A stretch of DNA of 18,065 nt from Alitiscatomonas aceti (lineage in GTDB: Bacteria; Bacillota; Clostridia; Lachnospirales; Lachnospiraceae), in NCBI RefSeq assembly GCF_025567195.1, contig NZ_JAOQJF010000045.1:1-18065 (forward strand), read 5' to 3'. Shown piece after piece: positions 9,267 through 16,428 of this stretch. The translations under genes were made by a program, and so were the position numbers. The first letter of the stretch is position 1. Every line of letters starts with the position of its first letter. The notes under the pieces are model-generated. The model did no database searches and was not told where the DNA came from. It saw nothing but the letters and a program-made list of their open reading frames with translations.

Positions 9267-11561
9267 TCAGGACTTTATCTGTTTGCCGGTCATCATCTTA
9301 TAATGCTGGCTCTGACCGAGAGCCTCAAAGATCATCTGGAAGACCCGCTTGTATGCGTCGACATCCTCACAATCTTCAACATAGTTCAGGCCATCGCTGA
9401 TTCCATTCGGATTGTTGATGTACGCCAGCAAGGAAGAAGCCAGCTGATAATCCGTCATATCTGGTTTCTCACCCTCGACCTGCTTGATGAACTTATTACG
9501 GTTCTCCGGTTTCTCCAGTACAATTTCCCGGAGGTCGCTTCCTTCATATCCGCAGAGCTGCAGGAAGTAGTATTCGAGTATACGCCTCATCACGTTCAGG
9601 GCCGGAATCGTAGACTGGATGTCCCGGAGCTCATCCCACAGAGCGGCGTAGGAGTTCTGGACCGGATTATAGTTTTCTTCTTCGGTCGGGATTTCCTTGC
9701 TCTGACGCTTGCAGAGCTTGATAGTGGAGATGTTGTCGTTCTTCCGGATCATATAGAACGACGTGCAGTTGTAATACCCGACCTGCTGGTAAGTGACTTC
9801 ACGGTGGAAGTACACGTTATGCGTCAGGACGAACAGCTGCTTGATGTAGTCACCGGGAACCTTCGGATTCAGGTACTCAGTATTGTTCCGGCAGACATTG
9901 ATCATCTCACGGACGATTGCGCTGACGAGGAACAAGGCTGTGCTGTCCATACTGGACACCGGGTCATCGATAACAACGATCTTTTCCTTGAGCACTTCGC
10001 TGCTCATGCTGCCACGTACCTGATGATAGAAGTACAGGAATGCGATAAAGTTCCGTTCACCCTCACTGAGGTTTTCTGCGATGGAGCCGTCTTCACGGAT
10101 AACCTCATACACGTTCTCCACGCCTTCCTTAGCACGAATGCTGAAGCCTTGGAACCCTGAATCCTTCAGAATTTTATTGATGCTGTCGATGGCAGCCTCG
10201 GTATTCGCATTGTGCTTATTCAAGTCGGAGATCTCCTTTGTCAGGTCTCCGATTTCTTTCCTGAGCTTCTTGCCACGTTCAGTAACATCATCGATTTCCT
10301 TCTGGAGCTGGGCCACTTCATCCTGATAGCTCTTCACGTCGGCAGCAAGCATGAATGCAAGGTACTGCATGATTTCCGTCTTGCATTTGCTCTTGCTGGA
10401 TCTCTTGGCAGAAACAACATCGTTATTGGCCTTGATCTGCTTATTGATTTCGTCGATCATAGCACCAATTTCCAACAGAAGCGTATCGGTGTCCTCAAGG
10501 GAAATGGTCTTCGACGGTTCTTTGACCTTCTCTGCAATGCGCTGACGGTTGATTTCAAAGTTACTCTCCAACAGGGCGAGTTTTTCCTGATACGCAGTCA
10601 GATCAATCGTCGGCATAATGTCGCTGGCATTACCTTGAAGCACCCGGACAATCTCTCTGGTCTCTCTTTCATACACAGTCTGGAACTGCCCAAGATCACG
10701 GATGTCCTGCTGGTACTGAGCGTCAAAGGTAGCCGCAATATCCGCCTCAAAGTTTGCCGGGAGCTTCTGCTGGCAGTACGGACATTTCCCACCCGCTGCA
10801 CCGGCATAATGGGTATGACCATCACGGACCCAATCGGATGCTGTGTCACCGAGAGCCTTCATGAATTTTGCGAAAGGCGTATCGCTGCTGCTGACAATCA
10901 TTCTATCGAGCAGGTCCTTTCCGGGAAGGCTACCGTAGGTGGTAGCTGCGGCTTTTTTGAACTCCGTATACGCTCTGGCTGAATCGTCAAAAGCTACGTC
11001 ATAGAGACGTTCCAGCTCTGCCAGATCGTGATCGGTCGGTTTTGTTTCTCCAAGTACGGCCTCGGAAAAGTTCTTCTTTTGCTTCTTGCCGTCCATGCAC
11101 TTATCGAAGCGTCTGCGGATTTCTGCAGTCTTTGAAAAGCAGGTGTCCTGAAACTGCATCAGCGCAGATGCAAGGCCATCTGTTTTCTTTTTATGCTCAT
11201 CAAGAGCTGTCTGACGAGCATCCATTTTCTGCTTTTTCTGATCTGTAAGTTCAGCGATTTTCTTTTTAGCCTCGACATCCTCTTCACCGAAGATAAAGAC
11301 GCCTTTGAGATCGCCGTAATTTACAAAGTTGTCGTTGATGAAATCCTGATTATAAACAAGCACATCAAAATCGTCGGCGGTTTTGCCGTCGGCCCAGACA
11401 ACTCCGTCATCCTCCGCAATGGCGTGAGCGATAGAAGATTTTCCCGCTCCGTTATTGCCATAGAAGAAGTTGACGAACGTGAGCTCATCAATCGGGACAT
11501 CTGTAAAAGTTGCTCTGTTGAGCGTGATATTCGTAATTGCTGAAGGTACCTTACGCTGCAT
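9267..11561 (-). CDS. RloC/PrrC-like ABC-type ATPase (AAA_13), putative anticodon nuclease
   Basis: This 764-residue protein has the RloC layout. It shows Walker A GNNGAGKS at 35-42, a long coiled coil with a zinc-hook CPYC at 260-263, signature LSEGE at 498-502, Walker B IVVIDDP at 528-534 and H-loop LTHN at 579-582. The C-terminal region (about 600-764) matches where RloC and PrrC hold their tRNA anticodon nuclease. RloC proteins sit beside type I restriction genes and are thought to block translation when restriction fails. An Arg-x3-Glu pair fits R659 and E663. The motif I remember as WINDGSH, which supplies the catalytic histidine, reads YINNPNG at 714-720 here, so the histidine seems absent. 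The protein may be an inactive or altered nuclease, or may use H753. The start at 11561 has AGGATGGTGA upstream. Confidence 0.8.
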   Translation of the reverse strand: MQRKVPSAITNITLNRATFTDVPIDELTFVNFFYGNNGAGKSSIAHAIAEDDGVVWADGKTADDFDVLVYNQDFINDNFVNYGDLKGVFIFGEEDVEAKKKIAELTDQKKQKMDARQTALDEHKKKTDGLASALMQFQDTCFSKTAEIRRRFDKCMDGKKQKKNFSEAVLGETKPTDHDLAELERLYDVAFDDSARAYTEFKKAAATTYGSLPGKDLLDRMIVSSSDTPFAKFMKALGDTASDWVRDGHTHYAGAAGGKCPYCQQKLPANFEADIAATFDAQYQQDIRDLGQFQTVYERETREIVRVLQGNASDIMPTIDLTAYQEKLALLESNFEINRQRIAEKVKEPSKTISLEDTDTLLLEIGAMIDEINKQIKANNDVVSAKRSSKSKCKTEIMQYLAFMLAADVKSYQDEVAQLQKEIDDVTERGKKLRKEIGDLTKEISDLNKHNANTEAAIDSINKILKDSGFQGFSIRAKEGVENVYEVIREDGSIAENLSEGERNFIAFLYFYHQVRGSMSSEVLKEKIVVIDDPVSSMDSTALFLVSAIVREMINVCRNNTEYLNPKVPGDYIKQLFVLTHNVYFHREVTYQQVGYYNCTSFYMIRKNDNISTIKLCKRQSKEIPTEEENYNPVQNSYAALWDELRDIQSTIPALNVMRRILEYYFLQLCGYEGSDLREIVLEKPENRNKFIKQVEGEKPDMTDYQLASSLLAYINNPNGISDGLNYVEDCEDVDAYKRVFQMIFEALGQSQHYKMMTGKQIKS

Positions 11562-11593
11562 TCAATTCACCATCCTGCTTCCAATCTCAAAGC

Positions 11594-11794
11594 TCATTCC
11601 TGAATTTTGCCTTTGCGGACCCATTCATCAACTTCAGAGATTTTGAATTTATATCGCTTGCCAGCCCGGTACACGGGCAGCTTTCCTTCTTTAATCCATG
11701 TGCGAACTGTATCTTGACTGATGCTCAGATGTTCAGCGACATCTTCCAGATTAACCCACTTCTCGACCTGCATTTCTTCATACTCGTGACTCAT
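11594..11794 (-). CDS. Small excisionase-type helix-turn-helix DNA-binding protein
   Basis: The 66-residue protein is almost entirely one MerR/excisionase-like winged helix: WVNLEDVAEHLSIS, then QDTVRTWIKEGKLPVYRAG and a YKFKISEVDEWVRKG end. Such domains bind DNA as recombination directionality factors or as small regulators. The ribosome binding site is GGAGGT, 7 bases before the ATG. It lies 34 bases after the 208-residue gene and 32 bases before the RloC-like gene, inside the operon. No integrase is in the window, so a regulatory role for the defence genes is more likely than excision, though this is inference. Similar small HTH genes often accompany type I restriction loci. Confidence 0.85.
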   Translation of the reverse strand: MSHEYEEMQVEKWVNLEDVAEHLSISQDTVRTWIKEGKLPVYRAGKRYKFKISEVDEWVRKGKIQE

Positions 11795-11828
11795 CGTATT
11801 ACCTCCATTTTTCTACAAGAGTTACGAT

Positions 11829-12455
11829 TCATATAATCTGAACTCCAGTTTTCTGCAATGCTTCAATGAGATTTATTTGTTTCAGTGCCCAATGTGTGCG
11901 GTTCAGCTCATTAAACGATCTGGCCCCGCAGATGCCAAATTCAAAGCACTGCTCATTTAAAATCTGCTGTGGGATCGCCGTTATAACCGTGTAGTAGATC
12001 TTGATCCCGTTGTCCTGAATCTTAACGTCCTTCACGAAACCGAAATAAGCATCTTGAGCATCATCCGTCTTACCGTAGGAATGGTTCTCATCAGCAAAGA
12101 TGGCAGGATACCGTTTCAAGCCCTCGACAGCTTCTGGTGTGAGAGACGCATATTTTGTTTTTAACTCATCGTTTGTGCTCTCTGTCAAGGCCCGATCCTT
12201 TGGAACCAGAAAATAGTCGTCCTCGAATTTCTCACCAAGAATCACAAACAGATGATAGAAGTCTGTGTTAAAGGTTACTCGTGCTCTGTTCGCCCCACGT
12301 CTCGATCTGGGATCATTCAGCATTACCGTGATATTGTTTTCCACGGTATCAGCGTGAGCAACGAAATTGTTATTGCCTCCGGATACGGTAATCTCGGCGG
12401 CCTTCCCCGGCACAGGGAGATTGCCGGAGGAATTAACCGGTAAATTATCACTCAT
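11829..12455 (-). CDS. Uncharacterised defence-operon protein B (SGGNN motif, NELNRTHWALK motif)
   Basis: I cannot assign a function. Of 208 residues, 24-36 carry SGGNNxFxxHxD, which is also found at the C-terminus of the protein encoded just upstream. Residues 55-208 look like a compact alpha/beta domain with YPAIFADEN (116-124), an aromatic strand AYFGFVKD (136-143), IPQQILNE (161-168) and NELNRTHWALKQINLIEAL (182-200). I remember the last motif from hypothetical proteins of Clostridia, without a known role. There is no signal peptide, membrane segment or obvious catalytic motif. The start at 12455 has GGAGG upstream and overlaps the upstream stop by 8 bases, so the pair is probably translationally coupled and may form a complex. 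Confidence 0.85.
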   Translation of the reverse strand: MSDNLPVNSSGNLPVPGKAAEITVSGGNNNFVAHADTVENNITVMLNDPRSRRGANRARVTFNTDFYHLFVILGEKFEDDYFLVPKDRALTESTNDELKTKYASLTPEAVEGLKRYPAIFADENHSYGKTDDAQDAYFGFVKDVKIQDNGIKIYYTVITAIPQQILNEQCFEFGICGARSFNELNRTHWALKQINLIEALQKTGVQII

Positions 12456-13338
12456 CTTGTTTTCCTCCGTTGTTTATCGTCAGCTTGTCAACGTGCTGAT
12501 AGAAACTGTTGTTACCGCCAGAGATGTTGATGTTGAAAAACGTCGGATTGTTGTTCACCATCTGCTGACTCACAGGAGGCGTATCCTGACCGGCTGCATT
12601 TGAAGCATCATCTTCAATAGGCTCGTCAACGACCTCTGCTGTTATCGTTTCTTTCGTGTCTACCAGATAGGTGGTCAGCCCGTTAAGGATTCCTTCACCC
12701 ATGTGAGCGGTGTATTTTCTTTGGCCACCGCCTGTAGATGGACACCATGCATCATAGGTCTTCTTGCCGATACCATTGTCCTTACGATTTACAACAACAT
12801 AATGCCAAACGCCAAGTATGAATGACGGGAGGCACACTTCCTTAAGGTCGCCCAGTGCGGCCTTTTTCTTTTTTTCTCCATTCGGTCCGATAAAAAACTC
12901 ATCACCAGCCTTGATAGTTTGATCCTGTTGAATAAGAGCAACGAGTGCTCGTACAAGATTGATATCCTTATGAACCGTCTCGCTCACATCGAGAAAGTCA
13001 TTCACAAACCCGATCATCCCGTTCAGGGCGGTTTGATAGTTGTTCCTTATGATCTCATCGAATGCGCTTATGACCTGATCATCACCAAACGGGAAATAGG
13101 TGCTGGTCGATGTTTCGCATCTCTTGTAGTTGTTCACTATGGTCTTGAGCTTTTCCTTGCCGGGATCAACGTAGGCAGGATTGATGACCTTGATGAGCCC
13201 CACCAGAACTTCCGGGTCTGATAAGCCGTCGCTGTCACCGTCGTAGTGTTCTCTCGCATTCATTCGTTGCTGGAGGGCTTGTAACACCAACGTGAAGAAG
13301 GTGCCTCCGCAAAGGCGAGGATATTCGTTTATTGTCAC
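12448..13338 (-). CDS. Uncharacterised defence-operon protein A (GTG start, C-terminal SGGNN motif)
   Basis: This is the first gene of the minus-strand operon, 296 residues, with no recognised function. Residues 1-200 form one mostly helical domain. It contains YPRLCGGTFFTLVL (6-19), a stretch of small conserved-looking motifs (YKRC, YFPFG) and PSFILGVWHYVVVNRKDNGIG (171-191). An acidic, probably flexible linker (about 220-265) follows. Residues 272-284 carry SGGNNxFxxHxD, matching residues 24-36 of the next protein. The start is GTG at 13336-13338, chosen because GGAGGG lies 7 bases upstream and a promoter lies about 90 bases upstream. No Walker, nuclease, TIR or membrane motif is visible. 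The position next to known defence genes suggests a sensor or effector role, but that is inference. Confidence 0.85.
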   Translation of the reverse strand: MTINEYPRLCGGTFFTLVLQALQQRMNAREHYDGDSDGLSDPEVLVGLIKVINPAYVDPGKEKLKTIVNNYKRCETSTSTYFPFGDDQVISAFDEIIRNNYQTALNGMIGFVNDFLDVSETVHKDINLVRALVALIQQDQTIKAGDEFFIGPNGEKKKKAALGDLKEVCLPSFILGVWHYVVVNRKDNGIGKKTYDAWCPSTGGGQRKYTAHMGEGILNGLTTYLVDTKETITAEVVDEPIEDDASNAAGQDTPPVSQQMVNNNPTFFNINISGGNNSFYQHVDKLTINNGGKQDE

Positions 13339-13370
13339 AGGTTGTCCCTCCGATTGACATTGTTTTACAT

Positions 13371-13395
13371 GCCGAAAAGTGGCGGCTGTTTCGGC
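13371..13395 (-). promoter_or_regulatory. Hairpin in the 5' leader of the defence operon
   Basis: GCCGAAA at 13371-13377 pairs with TTTCGGC at 13389-13395, a 7-base stem with an 11-base loop. It lies between the predicted promoter and the GTG start of protein A. It could be an operator or a leader structure. It is not followed by a clear U-tract on the minus strand, so I do not call it a terminator. Confidence 0.4.
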
Positions 13396-13427
13396 TTTTC
13401 AATTCCCAACAAACCCCACTAAAACAT

Positions 13428-13455
13428 ATTATATCACAAAAACCCGAAATTACAA
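13428..13455 (-). promoter_or_regulatory. Predicted sigma-A promoter of the defence operon
   Basis: On the minus strand there is a perfect -10 TATAAT at 13428-13433, preceded by TGA (extended -10). A -35-like TTGTAA lies at 13450-13455, matching 4 of 6 consensus bases, with a 16-base spacer. It is about 90 bases upstream of the GTG start of protein A and is the only good minus-strand promoter I found upstream of the eight intact defence genes. Confidence 0.65.
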
Positions 13456-13481
13456 TCCCCGGCGATGAACTCACTATGGCC

Positions 13482-13520
13482 GGTTTATAAAAACTTTTTC
13501 TGTCGCTGACCTTATAAACC
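13482..13520. promoter_or_regulatory. 9-bp inverted repeat, candidate operator
   Basis: GGTTTATAA at 13482-13490 is the reverse complement of TTATAAACC at 13512-13520, separated by 21 bases. It lies between the two divergent transcription units, just upstream of the minus-strand promoter. A dimeric repressor or the sigma-like regulator could bind here; this is inference from position and symmetry only. Confidence 0.4.
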
Positions 13521-13550
13521 TTATGAACTATGGCAGCTGACCTTACAAAC
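13505..13550 (+). repeat. 15-bp direct repeat, one mismatch
   Basis: GCTGACCTTATAAAC at 13505-13519 recurs as GCTGACCTTACAAAC at 13536-13550, 31 bases apart start to start, about three helical turns. That puts both copies on the same DNA face, as expected for paired protein-binding sites. The first copy overlaps the right arm of the 9-bp inverted repeat. Confidence 0.45.
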
Positions 13551-13567
13551 GATTGGATAGCTCTTGT

Positions 13568-13604
13568 GGAAACCCCACAGGAGCCTTTTTCCTCTGTGGT
13601 TTCC
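13568..13604 (+). promoter_or_regulatory. Long hairpin in the leader of the sigma-like gene
   Basis: GGAAACCCCACAG at 13568-13580 pairs with CTGTGGTTTCC at 13594-13604 with a two-base C bulge, giving an 11-pair stem. The loop contains a T5 run. It ends about 19 bases before the GGAGG of the sigma-like gene, so it could act in attenuation or translation control. Whether a regulatory switch exists cannot be told from one sequence. Confidence 0.45.
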
Positions 13605-13635
13605 GCAAATCTGAAAACCTACGGAGGAAATCTAA

Positions 13636-14130
13636 ATGTCAAACCATCGTTTCTTTATCCCGGTCAACGGGACCCCTATCGAGGTCAGCGAGGAAGTTTA
13701 CAGGGCTTACTATCAGCCCATCTGGAACACCCGCTACCATGCCCAGAAGAACGGCGAGTGCCGCTGCACCAAGGCCCAGCTTTGGAAGTGCGACGGTGTT
13801 TGCCCCGGCTGCCCGTTCTACGCTGCCGGTAAGAAAGTCTCCATCGATACGCCTATCGGCGGCGAGGACGACGAGCTTACCCTTGGCGATACGCTGGCTG
13901 ATGACGCACCGTCTGCGGAGTCCATCATCATGGATAAGGAACTGCTCGATGCTCTTTACGACGAGCTGAACCGCCTTGACCCGGACGGCAGACGCATCTG
14001 CGAACTCATCATGCAGGGCAAGACGGAGCGTGAAATCGCTGTCGACATGGGCAAACGCCAGTCGACCATCAACTATCAAAAGAATAAGGTGTTCTCCATC
14101 CTGCGTGAAGCCCTGAAGGACTTCATCTAA
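13636..14130 (+). CDS. Sigma-70 region 4-like regulator of the mobile element
   Basis: The 164-residue protein ends in a sigma region 4-like HTH (about 113-164): LDPDGRRICELIMQGKTERE, then IAVDMGKRQSTINYQKNKVFSI. It has no region 2, so it is not a complete sigma factor. The N-terminal half has five cysteines in 18 residues (C42, C44, C52, C56, C59), a possible zinc site. Proteins of this type are common at the head of replication modules in Clostridia prophages and conjugative elements and probably control late or replication gene expression. The ATG at 13636 has GGAGG 8 bases upstream. It is followed by a terminator. Confidence 0.8.
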   Translation: MSNHRFFIPVNGTPIEVSEEVYRAYYQPIWNTRYHAQKNGECRCTKAQLWKCDGVCPGCPFYAAGKKVSIDTPIGGEDDELTLGDTLADDAPSAESIIMDKELLDALYDELNRLDPDGRRICELIMQGKTEREIAVDMGKRQSTINYQKNKVFSILREALKDFI

Positions 14131-14140
14131 TACCCCGAAA

Positions 14141-14191
14141 TGGCCGCCGTGGAAGAAATTCTGCGGCGGTCAAAAATTTTTTTAGTTTTTT
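14141..14191 (+). terminator. Rho-independent terminator after the sigma-like gene
   Basis: TGGCCGCCG at 14141-14149 pairs with CGGCGGTCA at 14164-14172 with one mismatch. A run A5T7 and a second T6 follow to 14191. It lies 10 bases after the stop codon of the sigma-like gene and separates that gene from the replication genes. Confidence 0.75.
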
Positions 14192-14223
14192 CGTTCAAAA
14201 CCCCGGTTTCCCTCCAGTGGGTA

Positions 14224-14254
14224 CTGAGGACAACAAAGCAACACAGGTCCTCAG
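14224..14254 (+). promoter_or_regulatory. Perfect 8-bp hairpin next to a ribosome binding site
   Basis: CTGAGGAC at 14224-14231 pairs exactly with GTCCTCAG at 14247-14254, with a 15-base loop. The Shine-Dalgarno sequence AAAGGAGG follows directly (14255-14262). It could tune translation of the 69-residue gene or protect the mRNA 5' end. Confidence 0.45.
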
Positions 14255-14270
14255 AAAGGAGGAACCGCCA

Positions 14271-14480
14271 ATGAGTGAGTCCAGACCCAACAAGGCCGTC
14301 ACCGATGAAGAGCTTATCGGAGTGCTTACGGCAATCAGCGTAGTGTCAAGACGTCTGGCGAGGAAGCTGATCCAGCTGAACCAGACAAGCCAATCTCAGG
14401 AAGGAGGAAAACGTGATGAGCAAAATGAGCGAAATGGAAGCGACCATCAGGGAGTTGCGGGATATTGCATCTTCTATTAA
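14271..14480 (+). CDS. Small hypothetical protein of the replication module
   Basis: The ATG at 14271 follows AAAGGAGG by 8 bases; the longer frame from 14217 lacks a ribosome binding site. The 69 residues start with a helical, conserved-looking part (DEELIGVLTAISVVSRRLARKL) and end in a low-complexity polar tail rich in Q, E, G and R. No function is known to me. Its last 65 bases overlap the next gene in another frame, so the tail may be of little importance. Confidence 0.6.
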   Translation: MSESRPNKAVTDEELIGVLTAISVVSRRLARKLIQLNQTSQSQEGGKRDEQNERNGSDHQGVAGYCIFY

Positions 14481-14724
14481 TGACATCGCCAACTGGCTGA
14501 CCGGCGCATTCAGCGGCAACGAGGAAGTGGCCCCTGCTCCAGAACCGGAAAAAGCACTCACCCTCGAAGAGGTCAGAGCGATTCTGGCAGAAAAGTCCCG
14601 TGATGGCTTCACCGCTCAGATCCGTGACCTTCTCCTGAAGTATGGTGCCAAGAAGCTCTCTGAGGTTAACCCGGCAAGCTACAAGGCTCTGGTAGCGGAT
14701 GCGGAGGTGCTCGGAAATGCCTAA
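14416..14724 (+). CDS. Small phage-type protein, 'rrp5-like' family by habit of annotation
   Basis: The protein has 102 residues. Residues 1-30 are helical, followed by an acidic proline-rich linker (EEVAPAPEPEK). A C-terminal domain follows: LTLEEVRAILAEKSRDGFTA, then QIRDLLLKYGAKKLSEVNP. I remember this family in Firmicutes mobile elements under the doubtful label 'rRNA biogenesis protein rrp5'; the C-terminal fold resembles small DNA-repair or replication accessory helices, but the role is unknown. The ATG at 14416 has GGAGG 8 bases upstream. It overlaps the DUF2800 gene by 8 bases, so both are likely co-translated. Confidence 0.8.
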   Translation: MSKMSEMEATIRELRDIASSINDIANWLTGAFSGNEEVAPAPEPEKALTLEEVRAILAEKSRDGFTAQIRDLLLKYGAKKLSEVNPASYKALVADAEVLGNA

Positions 14725-15841
14725 CCACGCACTTCTCTCTGCATCGTCTTCGCACAGGTGGCTCAACTGCCCACCTTCGGCAAGGCTCTGTGAAGGCTAC
14801 GACGACAAAGGCAGCGATTTCGCAGCCGAAGGTACCGACGCCCACACTCTCTGTGAGTTCAAGCTCCGGACGGCTCTCGGTATGGAAGCAAAGGACCCGA
14901 CCGAAGACCTTACTTGGTACAACTCCGAAATGGAGGAATGTGCCAACGGGTATGTGTCCTTCGTAATGGAGCTGGTCGAGGAGGCCAAGAAGACCTGCCC
15001 GGACCCTGTGGTCCTGATCGAACAGCGGCTCGACTACTCCAAGTACGTCGAGGAGGGCTTCGGCACCGGCGACTGCGTCATCATTGCAGACGGGACGCTG
15101 CACATCGTGGACTACAAGCACGGCAGAGGCGTTCTGGTCGAAGCCGACGACAACCCGCAGATGAAGCTGTACGCCCTCGGTGCGCTGGAGCTGTTCGACT
15201 GCATCTACGACATCGACACCGTCAGCATGACCATCTACCAGCCCCGACGCTCTAACGTCAGCACCTTCACCATTCCAAAGGACGAACTCTACGAGTGGGC
15301 CGATCAGGTTCTGGCCCCGACTGCAGAGCTTGCCTTTAACGGAGAGGGTGAATACCACTGCGGCGAATGGTGCCAGTTCTGCAAGGCCAAAGCTGACTGC
15401 CGTGAAAGAGCCAACGCCAACATGGAGCTTGCCAAGTTCGAGTTCAGGCAGCCGCCTCTGCTGACAGATGAAGAGGTCGAAGAAATCCTCGGTCGCATCG
15501 ACGAGCTGATCGCTTGGGCTTCCGACATCAAGGACTATGCGCTTCAGGCGGCCATCAGCGGCAAACAGTGGTCCGGCTACAAGCTGGTCGAGGGCCGCTC
15601 CAACCGCAAGTACACAGACGAGAATGCCGTCATCGCAGCCGTGACCGCTGCCGGGTACGATCCCTACGAACACAAGATTCTCGGCGTCACCGCCATGACC
15701 TCGCTTCTCGGAAAGAAACAATTCAATGACATCCTTGGTGGCTTAATCACCAAGCCTCAAGGCAAACCCACGCTGGTGCCGGACAGCGATAAAAGACCGG
15801 CAATGACAACCATTATCGATGATTTTAAGGAGGACAACTAA
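14717..15841 (+). CDS. DUF2800 protein: RecB/Cas4-like PD-(D/E)xK nuclease with probable Fe-S cluster
   Basis: The protein has 374 residues. The nuclease core is GFGTGD (D119) and VDYKHG (D132, K134). One cysteine sits early (C18, in RWLNCPPS) and three late (C219, C222, C228), the pattern of Cas4/AddB-type 4Fe-4S nucleases. In Clostridia phages this gene is followed by DUF2815 and a family A polymerase, so it probably processes DNA ends during replication or recombination. The start MPNHALLSASSSHRW has GGAGGTG upstream and the ATG overlaps the previous stop; 14699 would be a longer start without support. The downstream gene begins 1 base after its stop. Confidence 0.9.
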   Translation: MPNHALLSASSSHRWLNCPPSARLCEGYDDKGSDFAAEGTDAHTLCEFKLRTALGMEAKDPTEDLTWYNSEMEECANGYVSFVMELVEEAKKTCPDPVVLIEQRLDYSKYVEEGFGTGDCVIIADGTLHIVDYKHGRGVLVEADDNPQMKLYALGALELFDCIYDIDTVSMTIYQPRRSNVSTFTIPKDELYEWADQVLAPTAELAFNGEGEYHCGEWCQFCKAKADCRERANANMELAKFEFRQPPLLTDEEVEEILGRIDELIAWASDIKDYALQAAISGKQWSGYKLVEGRSNRKYTDENAVIAAVTAAGYDPYEHKILGVTAMTSLLGKKQFNDILGGLITKPQGKPTLVPDSDKRPAMTTIIDDFKEDN

Positions 15842-15842
15842 T

Positions 15843-16415
15843 ATGTCAAATTCTACTAAGCTCGCAAACCCCATGAAGGTTATCACCGGCAAGGACACCC
15901 GTTGGTCCTACGCCAATGTCTGGGAGGCCAAGTCCATCAACGGCGGCGCCCCGAAGTTCAGCGTCAGCCTCATCATTCCGAAGACTGACACCGTGACCGT
16001 TCAGAAGATCAAAGCAGCGATTCAGGCGGCCTATGAGGAGGGTCAGGCCAAGCTCAAGGGCAACGGTCGCACCGTACCGCCTCTCACCGCTATCAAGACG
16101 CCTCTTCGTGACGGCGACACCGAGCGTCCGGATGATCCGGCTTACGCTGGCAGCTACTTCATCAACGCCAACTCCGCTACGGCTCCCGGCATTGTGGACG
16201 CTGACTGCAATCCGATCCTGACCCGCTCCGAGGTTTACTCCGGCGTGTACGGTCGTGCCAGCATCAACTTCTACGCTTTCAACTCCAACGGCAACAAGGG
16301 CATTGCCTGTGGGCTGAACAACCTGCAGAAGATCCGTGACGGCGAACCCCTCGGCGGCAAGTCCAGCGCAGCATCTGACTTCTCCACCGATGCGGATGAA
16401 GATTTCCTGTCTTAA
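15843..16415 (+). CDS. DUF2815 protein, probable ssDNA-binding replication protein
   Basis: The 190-residue protein starts after AAGGAGG near 15828-15834. It has a beta-rich body: TRWSYANVWEAK, then PKFSVSLIIPK, a KTPLRDGDTERPDDPAYAGS loop and SEVYSGVYGRASINFYAF. It ends in an acidic tail (DADEDFLS). Acidic tails like this are typical of single-strand DNA-binding proteins, which use them to recruit partners. DUF2815 proteins are regularly placed between DUF2800 and the polymerase. Ligand binding is inferred, not shown. Confidence 0.88.
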   Translation: MSNSTKLANPMKVITGKDTRWSYANVWEAKSINGGAPKFSVSLIIPKTDTVTVQKIKAAIQAAYEEGQAKLKGNGRTVPPLTAIKTPLRDGDTERPDDPAYAGSYFINANSATAPGIVDADCNPILTRSEVYSGVYGRASINFYAFNSNGNKGIACGLNNLQKIRDGEPLGGKSSAASDFSTDADEDFLS

Positions 16416-16428
16416 GGAGGTACGTACC

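Noticed and set aside
9303..10160. Long plus-strand open frame opposite the RloC-like gene
   Set aside because: It is a shadow of the coding strand; the minus frame holds the ABC ATPase motifs.
14666..15721. 351-codon minus-strand open frame
   Set aside because: It mirrors the GC-rich DUF2800 gene, which has nuclease and cysteine motifs and a strong ribosome binding site. The reverse frame has a low-complexity V/G/D-rich composition.
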